A DNA stretch of 64,000 nt from Acetobacterium sp. KB-1 (GTDB lineage: Bacteria; Bacillota; Clostridia; Eubacteriales; Eubacteriaceae). The notes below the pieces were generated by a model. It searched no databases. It was not told the origin of the DNA and saw nothing but the letters and a program-made list of their open reading frames with translations. Below, in pieces: positions 33,004 through 42,741 of this stretch (the first letter of the stretch is position 1; each line of letters begins with the position of its first letter). Where the stretch lies: assembly GCF_003260995.1 (NCBI RefSeq), contig NZ_CP030040.1, positions 478,979-542,978 of the forward strand, in the 5' to 3' direction. The translations under genes were made by a program, and so were the position numbers.

Positions 33004-33642
33004 ATGGCAACAAAGGCAGAAGTACTGGATTTTATCCGGGTTTATGCGGATAAAATGGCAGAACATCGACAAGAATTGACCGATTTTGATCAGGCAATCG
33101 GTGATGGCGATCATGGGATTAACATGAGTCGGGGATTTAAAGCGGTGATGGAAAAATTACCGACTGTTTACGAAAAAAATATTGACGATATCTTAAAAAC
33201 TGTGGGGATGACCCTGGTCTCCACCGTTGGCGGCGCTTCCGGACCACTTTACGGCACCGCTTTTATGAAAGCCGGGGCGGCTGTCAAAGGTAAAGAAGAA
33301 TTGTCCGATGAGGATATTATTCTGGCACTGGATGAAGCTGTCGGTGGCATCCAGTTTAGAGGAAAAGCAGTCGAAGGTGAAAAAACCATCCTCGATAGTA
33401 TGATTCCCGCTATCAATGCCATTAAAGCCAGTATTGCTGACGGCAAAACGATGACCGAGGCTCTGGTTGCCGCTGAAGCCGCGGCTTGGGACGGAGTTGA
33501 ATACACGAAAACTATCATTGCCACCAAAGGACGGGCCAGCTATCTGGGAGAACGGAGTATTGGGCATCAGGATCCCGGGGCGACATCAATGGCATATGCC
33601 TTTCAAGCCATTAAAGAAGTGGCAGAAAAGGTGGGTGTTTAA
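33004..33642 (+). CDS. dhaL: Dihydroxyacetone kinase ADP-binding subunit DhaL
   Basis: DhaL holds ADP as a cofactor that is rephosphorylated by DhaM and passes phosphate to dihydroxyacetone. The 212-residue protein has the Mg-binding motif FDQAIGDGDHGINMSRG (near 27-43), VGGASGPLYGTAF and SIGHQDPGATSM. Ribosome site GAGGAAAG precedes ATG 33004. dhaM starts three bases after its stop. Confidence 0.95.
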   Translation: MATKAEVLDFIRVYADKMAEHRQELTDFDQAIGDGDHGINMSRGFKAVMEKLPTVYEKNIDDILKTVGMTLVSTVGGASGPLYGTAFMKAGAAVKGKEELSDEDIILALDEAVGGIQFRGKAVEGEKTILDSMIPAINAIKASIADGKTMTEALVAAEAAAWDGVEYTKTIIATKGRASYLGERSIGHQDPGATSMAYAFQAIKEVAEKVGV

Positions 33643-33645
33643 CTT

Positions 33646-34029
33646 ATGGTCGGAATTGTAGTTGTTTCTCATAGTCAGAAAGTCGCCGAAGGAGCAGTAG
33701 AACTGGCCAGACAAATGGCGCCAGAAGCTAAAATAGCTGCTGCTGGGGGAATGGAAGATGGTAGCATTGGTACCGACGTTTCTAAAATATTGGCTGGCAT
33801 CGAAGCTGTTCAGGATGGTGATGGTGTGGTAATTCTGGTTGATCTCGGCAGTGCCGTGATGAGTTCGGAAATGGCCATAGAAATGCTGGAAGATAGCAGT
33901 CAGGTAAAGATTATTGATGCACCGATTGTCGAAGGTACAATCTTTAGTTCTGTGGAGGCTTCTATCGGCTCATCATTTGATGAAGTCATCGAAGTGTTGG
34001 CAGGAGCAAAATCTTATAAAAAGTTCTGA
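33646..34029 (+). CDS. dhaM: PTS-dependent dihydroxyacetone kinase phosphotransferase subunit DhaM (single domain)
   Basis: The 127-residue protein is an EIIA-mannose-like domain: MVGIVVVSHSQKVAEG with the phospho-histidine at position 9, then VILVDLGSAVMSSEMAIEML. DhaM passes phosphate from HPr to DhaL-ADP. Unlike E. coli DhaM it has no fused HPr or EI domain, as in Lactococcus-type proteins, so separate EI and HPr are required; they are not in this window. A perfect 18-bp palindrome covers its stop codon and a terminator follows. Confidence 0.93.
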   Translation: MVGIVVVSHSQKVAEGAVELARQMAPEAKIAAAGGMEDGSIGTDVSKILAGIEAVQDGDGVVILVDLGSAVMSSEMAIEMLEDSSQVKIIDAPIVEGTIFSSVEASIGSSFDEVIEVLAGAKSYKKF

Positions 34030-34044
34030 AACCAATTGGTTTCA
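34027..34044. repeat. Perfect 18-bp palindrome at dhaM stop codon
   Basis: TGAAACCAATTGGTTTCA starts with the dhaM TGA stop and is followed three bases later by the terminator stem. It may strengthen the 3' end structure or be a binding site. Confidence 0.7.
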
Positions 34045-34047
34045 TAG

Positions 34048-34074
34048 AAAAAACCCGGGAGACCGGGTTTTTTT
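34048..34074 (+). terminator. Terminator of dha operon
   Basis: AAAACCCGG pairs with CCGGGTTTT around a four-base loop, followed by T residues. Confidence 0.92.
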
Positions 34075-34129
34075 ACTATAAGTACAAATAACGAAAAGAA
34101 AAAAATGTAATGAAATTAAGAATAACTTG

Positions 34130-34138
34130 TGATATAAT
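34130..34138 (+). promoter_or_regulatory. Extended -10 promoter
   Basis: TGATATAAT gives a TGn extension plus a perfect TATAAT (34133-34138); no recognisable -35. It precedes the 34222 gene by about 75 bases. Confidence 0.55.
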
Positions 34139-34221
34139 ATCTAAAATGTAGCGAACGGTTTAAATAGTTTTCTTCACTATTTAATTGTCGGAAGTCATAT
34201 TCCTTTGAAAGGAGAAAAACG

Positions 34222-34761
34222 ATGGATCCAATCACTTTAAATGCAGTTGAACTTCAAGGTTCAGCGCCCACACTTTCAAAAAAAATTGAAGCGGTTACTG
34301 TTAAGCCTACAGCAGATAGCATTAACGGTCAGAACGCTGCTGCTGAAGCCAATTCTTATTATAAATACGATACCATGGAGCTCAGCCGGGAATATGTGGG
34401 GTCTCGGATGAAGAGTGAAAATTCGACCATCAACAGCGATACCGACCAACGTAATTCTATCGTTGATCAAAAACCGTCACGGATACCCAACGAGAACGAA
34501 GAAGAGAACTCTGAAAAAAAGGAAGCCAAGAGCCAAACCGCTGATATAGACGAAAAAGAAGAAGAAAAGGTTAACGGGAATCAGCTGGGTGGATACACCA
34601 ACTCTCAATTAAAGGGTCTGGTTTTATCGGGAAAGATTACTGTGGCTGCTTATAATACTGAAGTGAAAAGGAGACAAAACGACAATGATGCCGCTGAGCC
34701 CCAGAACAAAAAACCGGTGATGGGCCAGTCCGGGAAAAAAGCCACAAACAGTATATTCTAA
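34222..34761 (+). CDS. Hydrophilic protein of unknown function, largely disordered
   Basis: The 179-residue protein starts MDPITLNAVELQGSAPTLSK, continues with SYYKYDTMELSREYVGSRM, has a strongly acidic-basic low-complexity middle (ENEEENSEKKEAKSQ; DEKEEEKVNG) and a short ordered piece near 123-150 (GGYTNSQLKGLVLSGKITVAAYN) that resembles the small SHOCT-like helical hairpin. There is no signal peptide or membrane segment. It has its own promoter and terminator. It lies beside hemerythrin and a giant chemoreceptor, but on the opposite strand; I cannot assign a role. Confidence 0.7.
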   Translation: MDPITLNAVELQGSAPTLSKKIEAVTVKPTADSINGQNAAAEANSYYKYDTMELSREYVGSRMKSENSTINSDTDQRNSIVDQKPSRIPNENEEENSEKKEAKSQTADIDEKEEEKVNGNQLGGYTNSQLKGLVLSGKITVAAYNTEVKRRQNDNDAAEPQNKKPVMGQSGKKATNSIF

Positions 34762-34787
34762 TGCTTTGGTTGACAAGCATAAACCTG

Positions 34788-34838
34788 AAAAGAAGCGAAA
34801 GCCCGGATCTCTATCATCCAGCGGACTGCTTCTTTTTT
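34788..34838 (+). terminator. Terminator after the 34222 gene
   Basis: AAAAGAAGC pairs with GCTTCTTTT around a long loop with possible inner pairs, followed by T. Confidence 0.75.
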
Positions 34839-34960
34839 AATTACAGCTAAATTGACTTGAAAAAGTTAAATGTGTAACAGACTACGATCTAAGCGAAAAT
34901 ATAGGGAATTTATTTACCTTACTTAGACCAATTAGATTATAAAAAGAATGTATCCATAGT

Positions 34961-35007
34961 AAAAGAGCGAGAAGATGATTGTTAACAATCATCTTCCCGC
35001 TCTTTTT
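34961..35007. terminator. Long terminator hairpin for hemerythrin gene
   Basis: AAGAGCG, one mismatch, then GAAGATGATTGTT pairs with AACAATCATCTTC and CGCTCTT; the tip is a GTTAAC palindrome. The minus strand ends in a T run, so it serves the hemerythrin gene; the plus strand also has T. Confidence 0.9.
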
Positions 35008-35010
35008 AGA

Positions 35011-35409
35011 TTATGCTTTGGTGTGAACGCCAATTTTCTTATCCATGACGGAAATATGTTTGGTCAGCCAGTCAACAACCATCTGATTAGCATTGATGAT
35101 CACCGAGATATTACCGCCCGATGTATCATATGCGCTTTTTAGTTTGGCTAGTTCTGCTATGAAGTTTTTGTGAGCAGTCTGCTGATCAGCCAGTCCCGGG
35201 TAATTGATGCTTTTCATGTAGGCTTCCTCATCACTGAAATGCTGTTTGGTATAAGCATCCAAGAAATTCAGTAGCTCACCGACTACTTCTTTGGATTTAC
35301 CGTTTTTACCGGCTTCAAAAAGTTCATCGGCCATTTTAAATAATTGTTGATGCTGCCCATCGATACTGGCGACACCGACAGATAAATCCTGAGTCCATAC
35401 AATAGCCAT
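35011..35409 (-). CDS. Bacteriohemerythrin
   Basis: A 132-residue four-helix protein with the non-heme di-iron ligands: GVASIDGQHQQLF (His20), AYTKQHFSDEEAYM (His and Glu), AHKNFI (His) and WLTKHISVMDKK (His and Asp). It starts with MAIVWTQDLSVGV, as in most bacterial members, and binds dioxygen. In an anaerobe it may carry, scavenge or sense oxygen. AGGAGG precedes its ATG at 35409. It lies directly downstream of a chemoreceptor gene on the same strand, which suggests an oxygen-related link but does not prove it. Confidence 0.95.
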   Translation of the reverse strand: MAIVWTQDLSVGVASIDGQHQQLFKMADELFEAGKNGKSKEVVGELLNFLDAYTKQHFSDEEAYMKSINYPGLADQQTAHKNFIAELAKLKSAYDTSGGNISVIINANQMVVDWLTKHISVMDKKIGVHTKA

Positions 35410-35559
35410 ATTAAATCCTCCTGGGTGTAAAAATTAAATGCAATAAAAATTTACCTGTAAAAATTATAACCCTGTTGAACTAGAAAATCAAGAGTGCTTC
35501 TAAAGTAAATTGGTTTTAGTTAGATTATCACTACTATTAAGAAAACAAAGCTGATGATC

Positions 35560-38500
35560 TTAATATTTGTCATTATCCATTGTCCACTCATCCAGCTCAA
35601 TTTGAGGTATTGATAGGGAAGCAGTAGATTGCGAAGTTTTCCTGATCCCTTCTGAGGAAAAATCGATTTTTTTAGTTTTAATGGTAAATGCACCAACCAT
35701 TTGTTTGAGCATTTCGGCCTGCCCGGAGAGTTCCTCGCTGGCGGCCGCGCTCTCTTCAGCGGTGGCTGAGTTGGTTTGAACCACCTGAGAAACCTGTTCA
35801 ATCCCCTGTGTAATCTGAGCGATTTCCGCGGCCTGATCGTTGGATGCCTGGGTTATGTTCCCTACCAGGGCAGTGACCTTTTCAATATCAGAAAGGATTT
35901 GGGACAGGCTTTCAGCTGTTTCATCGGCAATTTTTGAACCGATTGAAACCTTGTCGATGGAGCCTTCAATCAACCCGGTGGTTTCTTTGGCGGCTTCGGC
36001 CGAGCGGGCGGCCAAGGTGCGGACTTCTTCGGCGACTACCGCAAAGCCTTTACCGTGTTGTCCGGCTCGAGCGGCTTCTACCGCCGCATTCAGAGCCAGA
36101 ATATTGGTCTGGAAGGCAATGTCATCAATCACCTTGATGATTTTTGAAATATTTTGGGATGAGTCATTGATATCTACCATGGCAGTGACCATGCTGTTCA
36201 TTCGGACATTCCCGATTTCGGCGTTGTTACGGACTTCAATGGAGCGTTGGTTGGCTTCATTGGCCCTGATTGCATTTTGCTTGGTTTCCTGGGTCACCTC
36301 CTCAATCGAAGCGGTGAGTTCCTCAATGGCACTGGCTTGTTCCGTAGCACCCTGTGCCAGGGCCTGACCACCGTCAGAAATCTGACGCGCGCCGCTTTCA
36401 ACCTGTCCGGCAGCATTATTAATGTCAAACATGGTTGTGCTGAGGCTGGCGGTTATACGATTGAGAGCGGCTTTAATATTCTGGAAATCGCCCAGATATG
36501 TGGTGGTAATTTCCTGATTCAAGTTCCCTTGGCCAATTTCTTCCAGAGTGTGGGTGATTTCTTCGACATATTCTTTCAGGAAGGCAATGGTCTGATTCAT
36601 ATCTTCTTTAATTTGGCCATGCTGGCCCTTAAAGTCGCCGGTCATGGCGGTGTGGAGATTGCCCTGGGACAGTTCCCGGAGCGTCGCCGAGGCAGCATTA
36701 ATGGGTTCAATAACCACATCCAGGGTCTGATTGAAACCTTCAACCACCTTGGCGTATTCGCCCTGAAATTTAGACACATTGCCGCGGTTGGTCAGATCGC
36801 CAGAAACGGCGATCCGGGTCATCGTCTGGGTTTCTGCTACCAGCAGGGCAATGCTTTCGATCATCGAAATAAAACTGGGCACCAGAGTATCGTTGTCGCT
36901 ACGCTGTCCAATAGCTCTAAGATTGTCCAGATCACAGAGGTTTCCGGCGGCAATGTTGTTGGCAATTTCGACAATGTGAACCATCTGGGCGTGAACTCCG
37001 TTAATCGATTCGCCAATTTCCTGGTAAATACCCTGATAACTGCCTTCAATTTTCTGGGACAGATCATTGGCACAAAGCATTGCCAGCACCTGATTTCCTT
37101 CTGTTAATGCACCCAACCCGTCGATGCAGGCATTGATGTTAGTTTTGAGCGCATTAAAATCACCCTTGTATTCGGTCGTGATGGCGGGTGGAATAACCCC
37201 GTTACCAATTCGCTCAATGGCCTTGCTGGCTACCTTAAGTGGTTTAACAAAGGTGTTAATCATGTTGTTGAGGCTAATAATCATATCCTTGAAAGCACCA
37301 GTGTACTCGGTGGTATTACCCCGGTAATTAAGTTGTCCATCCTGGGCAGCCGTGCCTATTTTTTTGATTCCCGCGTTGACCTTATTCATTTCTGCTACCA
37401 TGTCGATCAGGGCGTAGGCCAGCACATCCTGATCGGATTGGGGGATGATTTCTACGGAGAAGTCACCTCTTGATAAACATTGGGCAGCCTTGGCCTGGTC
37501 TTTACGGTTGGCAATGATGGTGGCGAAAGAATTCATCAGTGCGCCAATTTCGTCTGCGCTGGTAGCAGCGATTTCGAGATCTACATCGCCCAGAGCCATC
37601 TGATTGGCGAGAGAGGTTAAATCAACAATCGGTTTAGTAATTTTTTTAGCCAGATACCAGGCCGCCGTGGCACCGAGAATTAACACTAACAGAGAAATTA
37701 ACATTGTGATATTGCGTAAATGAACCATCGGTGCCAGCACATCACTTTCATATTGAGCAATGATCAGGTTCCAGTTGGTGCCCGAGATCGGCGCCGTGGC
37801 GCCGATTTTAGTATCACCATTTAAAACGTATGTGAGCATTCCGGTTTGTCCGGCACCAAGTTCTTTAAAAGCCAGCCCGAAATTTTTCCAAACACCCTCA
37901 TTGTCAATTTCATTAAAGACATTGGTCTGGTTTAAAATAACCTCATCATTGGGATGGGCCATGAAGCCGCCCTCATTGTTGACGACAAAGCCGTATTGAC
38001 GGTCACCATCACCCATGGCGTTGGTGGTTACTTTTAAGAAGGTCGGGGAACGGCGGCCAACCAATAGCCCAATGACCTGTCCGTTGTTTTTGATGGGGGC
38101 AACCTCAAAGACACAGGGGGCTTTGGTCACCTTACTGATGGCGACATCTGAGATGGCATTTTCTCCCGTGAATCCATTTTCATACCAGAATTCGCCCCAG
38201 GAGTCAAATTCGCCGCCACTGATGAGGTATTTGGCATGACCGTCCATATTCATTACGGCCAGGTCCTCATACCCTAATGTCTCGATATCACTATCGATGG
38301 CTGCCACCTGGGTGGCATAATCCATTGAAGCAATACCATTGCGTTTACTGACTTCTGTGAGGGTTTCCAGATTTCCGGCGATGATAGCAGCCACGTGTGC
38401 GGCACCTTCATTGGTATATTTTTGGGCATCGCTATTGGCCTGTTCCAAAAGGGCTTTTGAGCCCATATTATATGAAACCACGCCAAGGGCGATGACCGCG

Positions 38501-38637
38501 ATGGCCAGAATTGCCAGGGTGAATCCCAACAGTTTGGTGGACAGGTGTTTTTTAATGATTTGCCTGTCTTTACCTACGGCAATAGTCGCGTTTAAAATCG
38601 GTTGAGTGTCAATGGGGGACTGTTTTTTTTCTTTCAT
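35560..38637 (-). CDS. Methyl-accepting chemotaxis protein with dCache sensor and serial HAMP-like units (1025 aa)
   Basis: A cytoplasmic N-terminal stretch of about 32 residues ([12 protein letters not shown]) precedes the first membrane helix (33-55). The dCache sensor (about 60-300) contains [17 protein letters not shown], and the second helix is near 305-325. HAMP and further HAMP-like units with [20 protein letters not shown] and [15 protein letters not shown]-type repeats extend to about 745. The signalling tip [29 protein letters not shown] is near 850. The C-terminus ends EWTMDNDKY, which could be a flexible docking tail, though it is not the classical CheR pentapeptide. It is paralogous to the receptor at 16826. 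Confidence 0.95.
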   Translation of the reverse strand: MKEKKQSPIDTQPILNATIAVGKDRQIIKKHLSTKLLGFTLAILAIAVIALGVVSYNMGSKALLEQANSDAQKYTNEGAAHVAAIIAGNLETLTEVSKRNGIASMDYATQVAAIDSDIETLGYEDLAVMNMDGHAKYLISGGEFDSWGEFWYENGFTGENAISDVAISKVTKAPCVFEVAPIKNNGQVIGLLVGRRSPTFLKVTTNAMGDGDRQYGFVVNNEGGFMAHPNDEVILNQTNVFNEIDNEGVWKNFGLAFKELGAGQTGMLTYVLNGDTKIGATAPISGTNWNLIIAQYESDVLAPMVHLRNITMLISLLVLILGATAAWYLAKKITKPIVDLTSLANQMALGDVDLEIAATSADEIGALMNSFATIIANRKDQAKAAQCLSRGDFSVEIIPQSDQDVLAYALIDMVAEMNKVNAGIKKIGTAAQDGQLNYRGNTTEYTGAFKDMIISLNNMINTFVKPLKVASKAIERIGNGVIPPAITTEYKGDFNALKTNINACIDGLGALTEGNQVLAMLCANDLSQKIEGSYQGIYQEIGESINGVHAQMVHIVEIANNIAAGNLCDLDNLRAIGQRSDNDTLVPSFISMIESIALLVAETQTMTRIAVSGDLTNRGNVSKFQGEYAKVVEGFNQTLDVVIEPINAASATLRELSQGNLHTAMTGDFKGQHGQIKEDMNQTIAFLKEYVEEITHTLEEIGQGNLNQEITTTYLGDFQNIKAALNRITASLSTTMFDINNAAGQVESGARQISDGGQALAQGATEQASAIEELTASIEEVTQETKQNAIRANEANQRSIEVRNNAEIGNVRMNSMVTAMVDINDSSQNISKIIKVIDDIAFQTNILALNAAVEAARAGQHGKGFAVVAEEVRTLAARSAEAAKETTGLIEGSIDKVSIGSKIADETAESLSQILSDIEKVTALVGNITQASNDQAAEIAQITQGIEQVSQVVQTNSATAEESAAASEELSGQAEMLKQMVGAFTIKTKKIDFSSEGIRKTSQSTASLSIPQIELDEWTMDNDKY

Positions 38638-39080
38638 GATGAACCTCTTTCTGTTTTTTTAAACCATTTCTTTGAAATTTTCAACACTATGTTCAATCAA
38701 TTTTGATTGTCACACAACATAGGTTGAATCCTTTTATTGTGCTTGCTATTGGTTTTGCGTAGGTATAAAAATACTAAGCAATGTGTCAGCAACATTACCT
38801 ATTATATCGATTCACCTAACAATTTACCAGTGATAGTGTTAAGAAAATCACAAAAATAAATAAAAATGAATCACTAACTTTCAAAAAGTCAAATAAACTA
38901 ATGTGAATCTTGAGTGATAATATTATCGATCGGTAACATCACAAAATATTACACTTGTAAGAAAACAATAAAAAGATTATGATCATTTAAGATTAAATGA
39001 GTATTCAAAGACATAATTGAATATAAGTCTTTAAGAGAAAATAATAATAACAAGCAATATAAAATAATAGGGGAGGTATT
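38638..39080. other. AT-rich divergent intergenic region
   Basis: This lies between the minus-strand chemoreceptor and the plus-strand HTH protein. It is very rich in A and T, particularly 38820-39075. I find no ORF with a ribosome site, no repeat of the families named here and no clear promoter; a flagellar-type sigma site was looked for and not found with correct spacing. Confidence 0.5.
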
Positions 39081-40562
39081 ATGTCAGTATTTAGTCAGAA
39101 AATAGCAGAATATATTAGTGTAAGCGGTGAAACTATTCAGTCATTGGCGAAAATGGGAAACATCAATCGTACCACCTTGCAGCGGATTAAATCTGGGGAA
39201 CGTTTGCCTACGCGGGCTTTTTTTAAGAAATTGACCCGGGTCCTGCGGCTTTCATCGGTTGAAGAAGCGGAACTGGAATCACTGCTGGAAATCGCTAAGG
39301 TGGGGGAAGGGACCTATGCCAATCGTCAAAAAATTATTGAACTCATCGAAACTATTTCTGAGTTGACCGAATATAAGATTCCCTTTTCGAAGGAGCTCAG
39401 TCCTAAAAGGTTTGCTGCAAATTCAGAGAATCTAGTTAAATCGATGCAGATCGTTTCCGGAGAAAAACAAGTACTGAGCCTGATTGAACAAAGTATTGAT
39501 CGGGAACTGTCTGAGGAAACTGAGCCAATGATAAAACTGGTTATCCCCTATGGCTTTCAGGCGGTATACGATTATTTATTTCAGCAGATGTTGGGGAATA
39601 ATAAGCAATTACGGCTTCAGGATGTACTGAGCCTGCATCGTGAATCCGACGATATCGAGGCTGATCCGATTTTAGGAGCGTTGAAGCATTTGATTGCATT
39701 GACACTGCTGGATAATGTCAATTATCAATCGCATTGTTATGTTCATCAATTAAAGAAAGAGAACAATGGTCAGGAGATTAGTGCTCTGTTCCCGCACTTT
39801 ATTTTAACTTCAAGAGCGGTTATCACCATTTCCCGGAATTTGACCCAGGCCGTGCGATACCAGGACCCTGGCTTTCATAAGCTCTATTTAAACTGTTTTG
39901 AGCAAATGCTTGAGGATACGCAGCCTTTTATTCTGGAGAGTAATGATCTCTTTCAGGTCTTTGATTTGGATCGGAGTTTTAAGGTAGAGGTAGTTGTTGA
40001 GCCACTGCCTTGTTTTGCTTATTACGCTGATAGACAAATGCTTAAGATTAAACTTAATAAAGAATTTCCATATTATGAAGATTTACTTGAGGCGGTAGAT
40101 CGTTATTATAATTATTTCAGGCAAGTAAGCCGGGGAATGCTCAATATTTTTTCACTGAAAAATTTACGGCGGTTTATGGAAGATGGAAGTCTTGTTTTTC
40201 CTGAGGAGATCTATCATCCCTTAACACCGATTGAACGACTCACTACATTAAAACAGGTTCGCGATGATCTCTTAAATAATCGACGGCTTCTTTTTGCCAT
40301 CGATGACGATAAACTGTTTCTAAATTCAGCACCGGAATTTATCTATGAAAGCGCCAGCTGTCTGCGTTTGATTTTGCATTATAAAATTGATGGCCGGGTT
40401 GTCTATAAGACGATTGAGCTTCGGCAACCTTGCATCGTTGCAGCATTTAAAGATTTTTTTACCAATTTACCAGACAGTGATTACGTTCTTCCTACTGAAA
40501 AAACCCTTGCTGAAATGGATAAACTGATTCGGAACTACGAATTGAAGGCGATCTGTGATTAA
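39081..40562 (+). CDS. Large HTH protein with unrecognised C-terminal region, paralog A
   Basis: Residues 1-70 form a Cro/C1-like helix-turn-helix (FSQKIAEYISVSGETIQSLA, then NRTTLQRIKSGERLPT and a third helix ending VLRLSS). The remaining 420 residues are soluble and not familiar to me: a segment with FQAVYDYLFQQMLGN, ALFPHFILTSRAVITISRNLTQAVRYQDP, VVEPLPCFAYYADRQM, NIFSLKNLRRFMEDG and LPDSDYVLPTEKTLAEMD. The same landmarks occur in the gene at 42884. ATG 39081 follows GGGGAGG. It probably binds DNA and senses something through the large domain. No kinase, nuclease or phage-repressor peptidase motif is visible. Confidence 0.75.
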   Translation: MSVFSQKIAEYISVSGETIQSLAKMGNINRTTLQRIKSGERLPTRAFFKKLTRVLRLSSVEEAELESLLEIAKVGEGTYANRQKIIELIETISELTEYKIPFSKELSPKRFAANSENLVKSMQIVSGEKQVLSLIEQSIDRELSEETEPMIKLVIPYGFQAVYDYLFQQMLGNNKQLRLQDVLSLHRESDDIEADPILGALKHLIALTLLDNVNYQSHCYVHQLKKENNGQEISALFPHFILTSRAVITISRNLTQAVRYQDPGFHKLYLNCFEQMLEDTQPFILESNDLFQVFDLDRSFKVEVVVEPLPCFAYYADRQMLKIKLNKEFPYYEDLLEAVDRYYNYFRQVSRGMLNIFSLKNLRRFMEDGSLVFPEEIYHPLTPIERLTTLKQVRDDLLNNRRLLFAIDDDKLFLNSAPEFIYESASCLRLILHYKIDGRVVYKTIELRQPCIVAAFKDFFTNLPDSDYVLPTEKTLAEMDKLIRNYELKAICD

Positions 40563-40591
40563 ACTCGGCATTTCTAATTTAATAGAAAGAC

Positions 40592-40621
40592 TTGTGGTGC
40601 CACCACGAATGGGTTTATAAT
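40592..40621 (+). promoter_or_regulatory. Candidate promoter of MORN protein gene
   Basis: TTGTGG at 40592-40597 and TATAAT at 40616-40621 with an 18-base spacer. The interrupted palindrome GTGGTGCCACCAC overlaps the -35 box (40595-40607) and could be an operator. Confidence 0.55.
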
Positions 40622-40653
40622 ATAACTATCAATAAGTACAAAGTGAGGTAGGT

Positions 40654-41280
40654 ATGGGTGGCATTGTTTTTCTTGTTCTGGTGGTCATCGTCGGTGTCGG
40701 CTTCTGGCTCTATCTAACATCCCAAAACAATAGCCAGGCGAATGGCCAGCAGCCTCAGATAAGAATCCCCTGTAAAGATGGTTACATTATCGGTTATTAT
40801 CAGGGGAATCGCTTTACCGGCCAGCGTTTTATCAACAATCGGCTGGCCTCCGTTGGTTTTTTTGTAAATACCATCCAGGTGGGATCAGGCAAGGAATATT
40901 ACGAAAACGGTATTCTGAAATATGAAGGCAATTTTGTCAACGGTCTGGCCTCCGGTCAGGGTAAACTGTATGAAGAAAACGGCAAACTCAAGTATATCGG
41001 AAATTTTGCCAATGGTTATGCCTCCGGTCAGGGGCGCATTTTTGACGCCAATGGTAAACTCAAATGCGAAGGCAACTTTGCCCGGCTCTCTAGCAATCAA
41101 GTTAATAGTAAAGATCCCTCGGTGCCTAACGGACATTGCAAAGAGTATTACGATAATGGACAGCTCAAATATGAGGGGGAGTTTGTCAATGGGGTCTGGC
41201 ATGGGGAAGGGCGTTCTTATGATCGTAATGGCCGATTGATTTTTAAAGGCAAATTTGCTTACGGAAAGCCTGGAAAATAA
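40654..41280 (+). CDS. Membrane-anchored MORN-repeat protein
   Basis: The 208-residue protein has an N-terminal transmembrane segment (GGIVFLVLVVIVGVGFWLYL, 2-21) and then about five MORN-type units with the pattern YYENGILKYEGNFVNGLASGQGK, YEENGKLKYIGNFANGYASGQGR, FDANGKLKCEGNF, YYDNGQLKYEGEFVNGVWHGEGR and YDRNGRLIFKGKF. Such repeats form beta-hairpin ribbons; in bacteria they include YwqK-like proteins. Orientation of the anchor is not certain, but the repeats are probably outside the cytoplasm. It starts ATG 40654 after GTGAGGTAGGT. It lies between two large HTH paralogs. Confidence 0.85.
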   Translation: MGGIVFLVLVVIVGVGFWLYLTSQNNSQANGQQPQIRIPCKDGYIIGYYQGNRFTGQRFINNRLASVGFFVNTIQVGSGKEYYENGILKYEGNFVNGLASGQGKLYEENGKLKYIGNFANGYASGQGRIFDANGKLKCEGNFARLSSNQVNSKDPSVPNGHCKEYYDNGQLKYEGEFVNGVWHGEGRSYDRNGRLIFKGKFAYGKPGK

Positions 41281-41358
41281 ACCCGGTAATCAAGGCTCTA
41301 TCAGTGCTCGATTTTAATCGATGGATTCAGTTATTTCAATTAGTACGATTCGATTTGC

Positions 41359-41387
41359 TTGTTAATCCGCACCGCTTGTGTTATGAT
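41359..41387 (+). promoter_or_regulatory. Sigma-A promoter of EAL-HDOD gene
   Basis: TTGTTA at 41359-41364 and TATGAT at 41382-41387 with a 17-base spacer. A short hairpin (AAGCGGA/TCCGCTT, 41430-41446) lies just before the ribosome site. Confidence 0.65.
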
Positions 41388-41461
41388 AAACTAAATACTA
41401 CTCACTTAAATATGCCTATTTTAGCTGTGAAGCGGAACCTCCGCTTTAAAAGGGGGAGAAT

Positions 41462-42670
41462 ATGTTTATTGCCAGACAACCGATTTTTAATGCTCAACTT
41501 GAAGTATTCGGATATGAGCTTTTATTTCGGCTTAACAGCCAATCCACTCAATTTGGTGGGGTATCTTCTCAAGGTGCAACCGCCATGGTCATCACCGGTT
41601 TATTTGAATCAGGCCTTGAAAATCTCATTGAAGACAAAATCGCTTTTATCAATTTTGATGAGATCTTCATTCATTCAGAGGCTGTCGAACTGATCAAGCC
41701 GGATCGGATGATTGTAGAAATGCTGGAAAATATCGAAGTCAGTGTAAATCTGATTGAGCGTTTGGTAGACATTAAAAACATGGGTTATAGCATCGCCCTT
41801 GATGATTTTGCCCAAACTTATCAAAGCTACCCCCTGACCCCTTTGGCGGATATTATTAAGTACGATATTATGGTAACACCTCTGGATACCATTGCCAATG
41901 ATGTTCCAGCTGGCCTGGCCCAGGGAAAAACATTATTAGCCGAAAAAGTGGAAACCCAGGATGAATTCATTAAAGCCAAAGAGATGGGTTTTTCCTTGTT
42001 TCAAGGCTATTTCTTCAGTAAACCCCGGATAGCTGGGCGCTCCTTCCAGGCTACCCCATCGCAGATTCAATACCTTCAACTGATGACCGAAATCAATGCC
42101 GATGAACCCTCTTTTGATCGGTTGGCGGATCTTATTGAACAGGATGTAACCCTGACCTATCGATTGCTCAGGTTAGCCAGTTTCCGGGCTGGTAGTGAAT
42201 CAATTTGTAGCATTAAATTTGCCTTGAGTTATATCGGTCTAAGAGAATTCGAACGTTGGATCAGTATCTTAATGATCCATGAAGTAAGTAAGGATAAACC
42301 TACTGAACTCATCAAACTATCGCTGATTCGCACACGTTTTGCTGAGTCTCTGGCTAAAAGAGCTGGGATGATTGAGCAGGAGCATGATGCGGCTTTGATG
42401 GGGCTGTTCAGTGTATTGGACGCCATTTTGGATCAGCCCATGGATATGGTTCTGGCAGAGATCACACTCCCAGAGTCCATTTTTGATGCACTGGTAAAGA
42501 AACAGGGGATCCTTTTTCCAATTCATCAATTAATACTGGCCTATGAAAAAGGTGATTGGTCTCTGGTTGAAACCATAGCTCGGGCTCTAAAAATCGAAGA
42601 TTACTTTATTTACCACGACTACCGGGAGTCGATCAAATGGGCAAATAACGTCATTGGTAATATCGCTTAG
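41462..42670 (+). CDS. EAL-HDOD signalling protein (YuxH-like)
   Basis: Residues 1-200 resemble the EAL c-di-GMP phosphodiesterase domain: MFIARQPIFNAQLEVFGYELLFR start, INFDEIFI, VEMLENIEV, SIALDDFAQ, IIKYDIM, LAEKVETQDEF and FQGYFFSKP. Residues 205-400 are an HDOD domain (LIEQDVTLTYRLLRLASF; SIKFALSYIGLREFERWI). This pair is widespread in regulators of motility and stress. Several metal-binding EAL residues are kept, but ELLFR replaces the canonical EALxR, so phosphodiesterase activity is uncertain. The start is ATG 41462 after AAGGGGGAG; the longer frame at 41304 is a different reading frame and not a gene. Confidence 0.9.
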   Translation: MFIARQPIFNAQLEVFGYELLFRLNSQSTQFGGVSSQGATAMVITGLFESGLENLIEDKIAFINFDEIFIHSEAVELIKPDRMIVEMLENIEVSVNLIERLVDIKNMGYSIALDDFAQTYQSYPLTPLADIIKYDIMVTPLDTIANDVPAGLAQGKTLLAEKVETQDEFIKAKEMGFSLFQGYFFSKPRIAGRSFQATPSQIQYLQLMTEINADEPSFDRLADLIEQDVTLTYRLLRLASFRAGSESICSIKFALSYIGLREFERWISILMIHEVSKDKPTELIKLSLIRTRFAESLAKRAGMIEQEHDAALMGLFSVLDAILDQPMDMVLAEITLPESIFDALVKKQGILFPIHQLILAYEKGDWSLVETIARALKIEDYFIYHDYRESIKWANNVIGNIA

Positions 42671-42701
42671 CATCGGCTAAAAATAGGTAATATCAAATTT
42701 G

Positions 42702-42741
42702 GATAGTTCATCAGTTAAACTGAGGAGACTATCTTTTTTTA
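42702..42741 (+). terminator. Terminator after EAL-HDOD gene
   Basis: GATAGT pairs with ACTATC, with an inner CAGTT/AACTG pair, followed by at least seven T. Confidence 0.85.

Noticed and set aside
36247-37107. Long open frame of 286 codons antisense to the second chemoreceptor
   Set aside because: Composition and lack of family motifs fit a shadow of the coiled-coil gene on the other strand.
38795-38830. Possible flagellar sigma factor site upstream of the chemoreceptor at 35560
   Set aside because: TAAA and a CGATAT-like box are present on the minus strand but the spacing is several bases too short.
41304-41693. Open frame of 129 codons overlapping the EAL-HDOD gene start
   Set aside because: No ribosome site, no family pattern, and it is a shifted frame of a clear gene with its own promoter.
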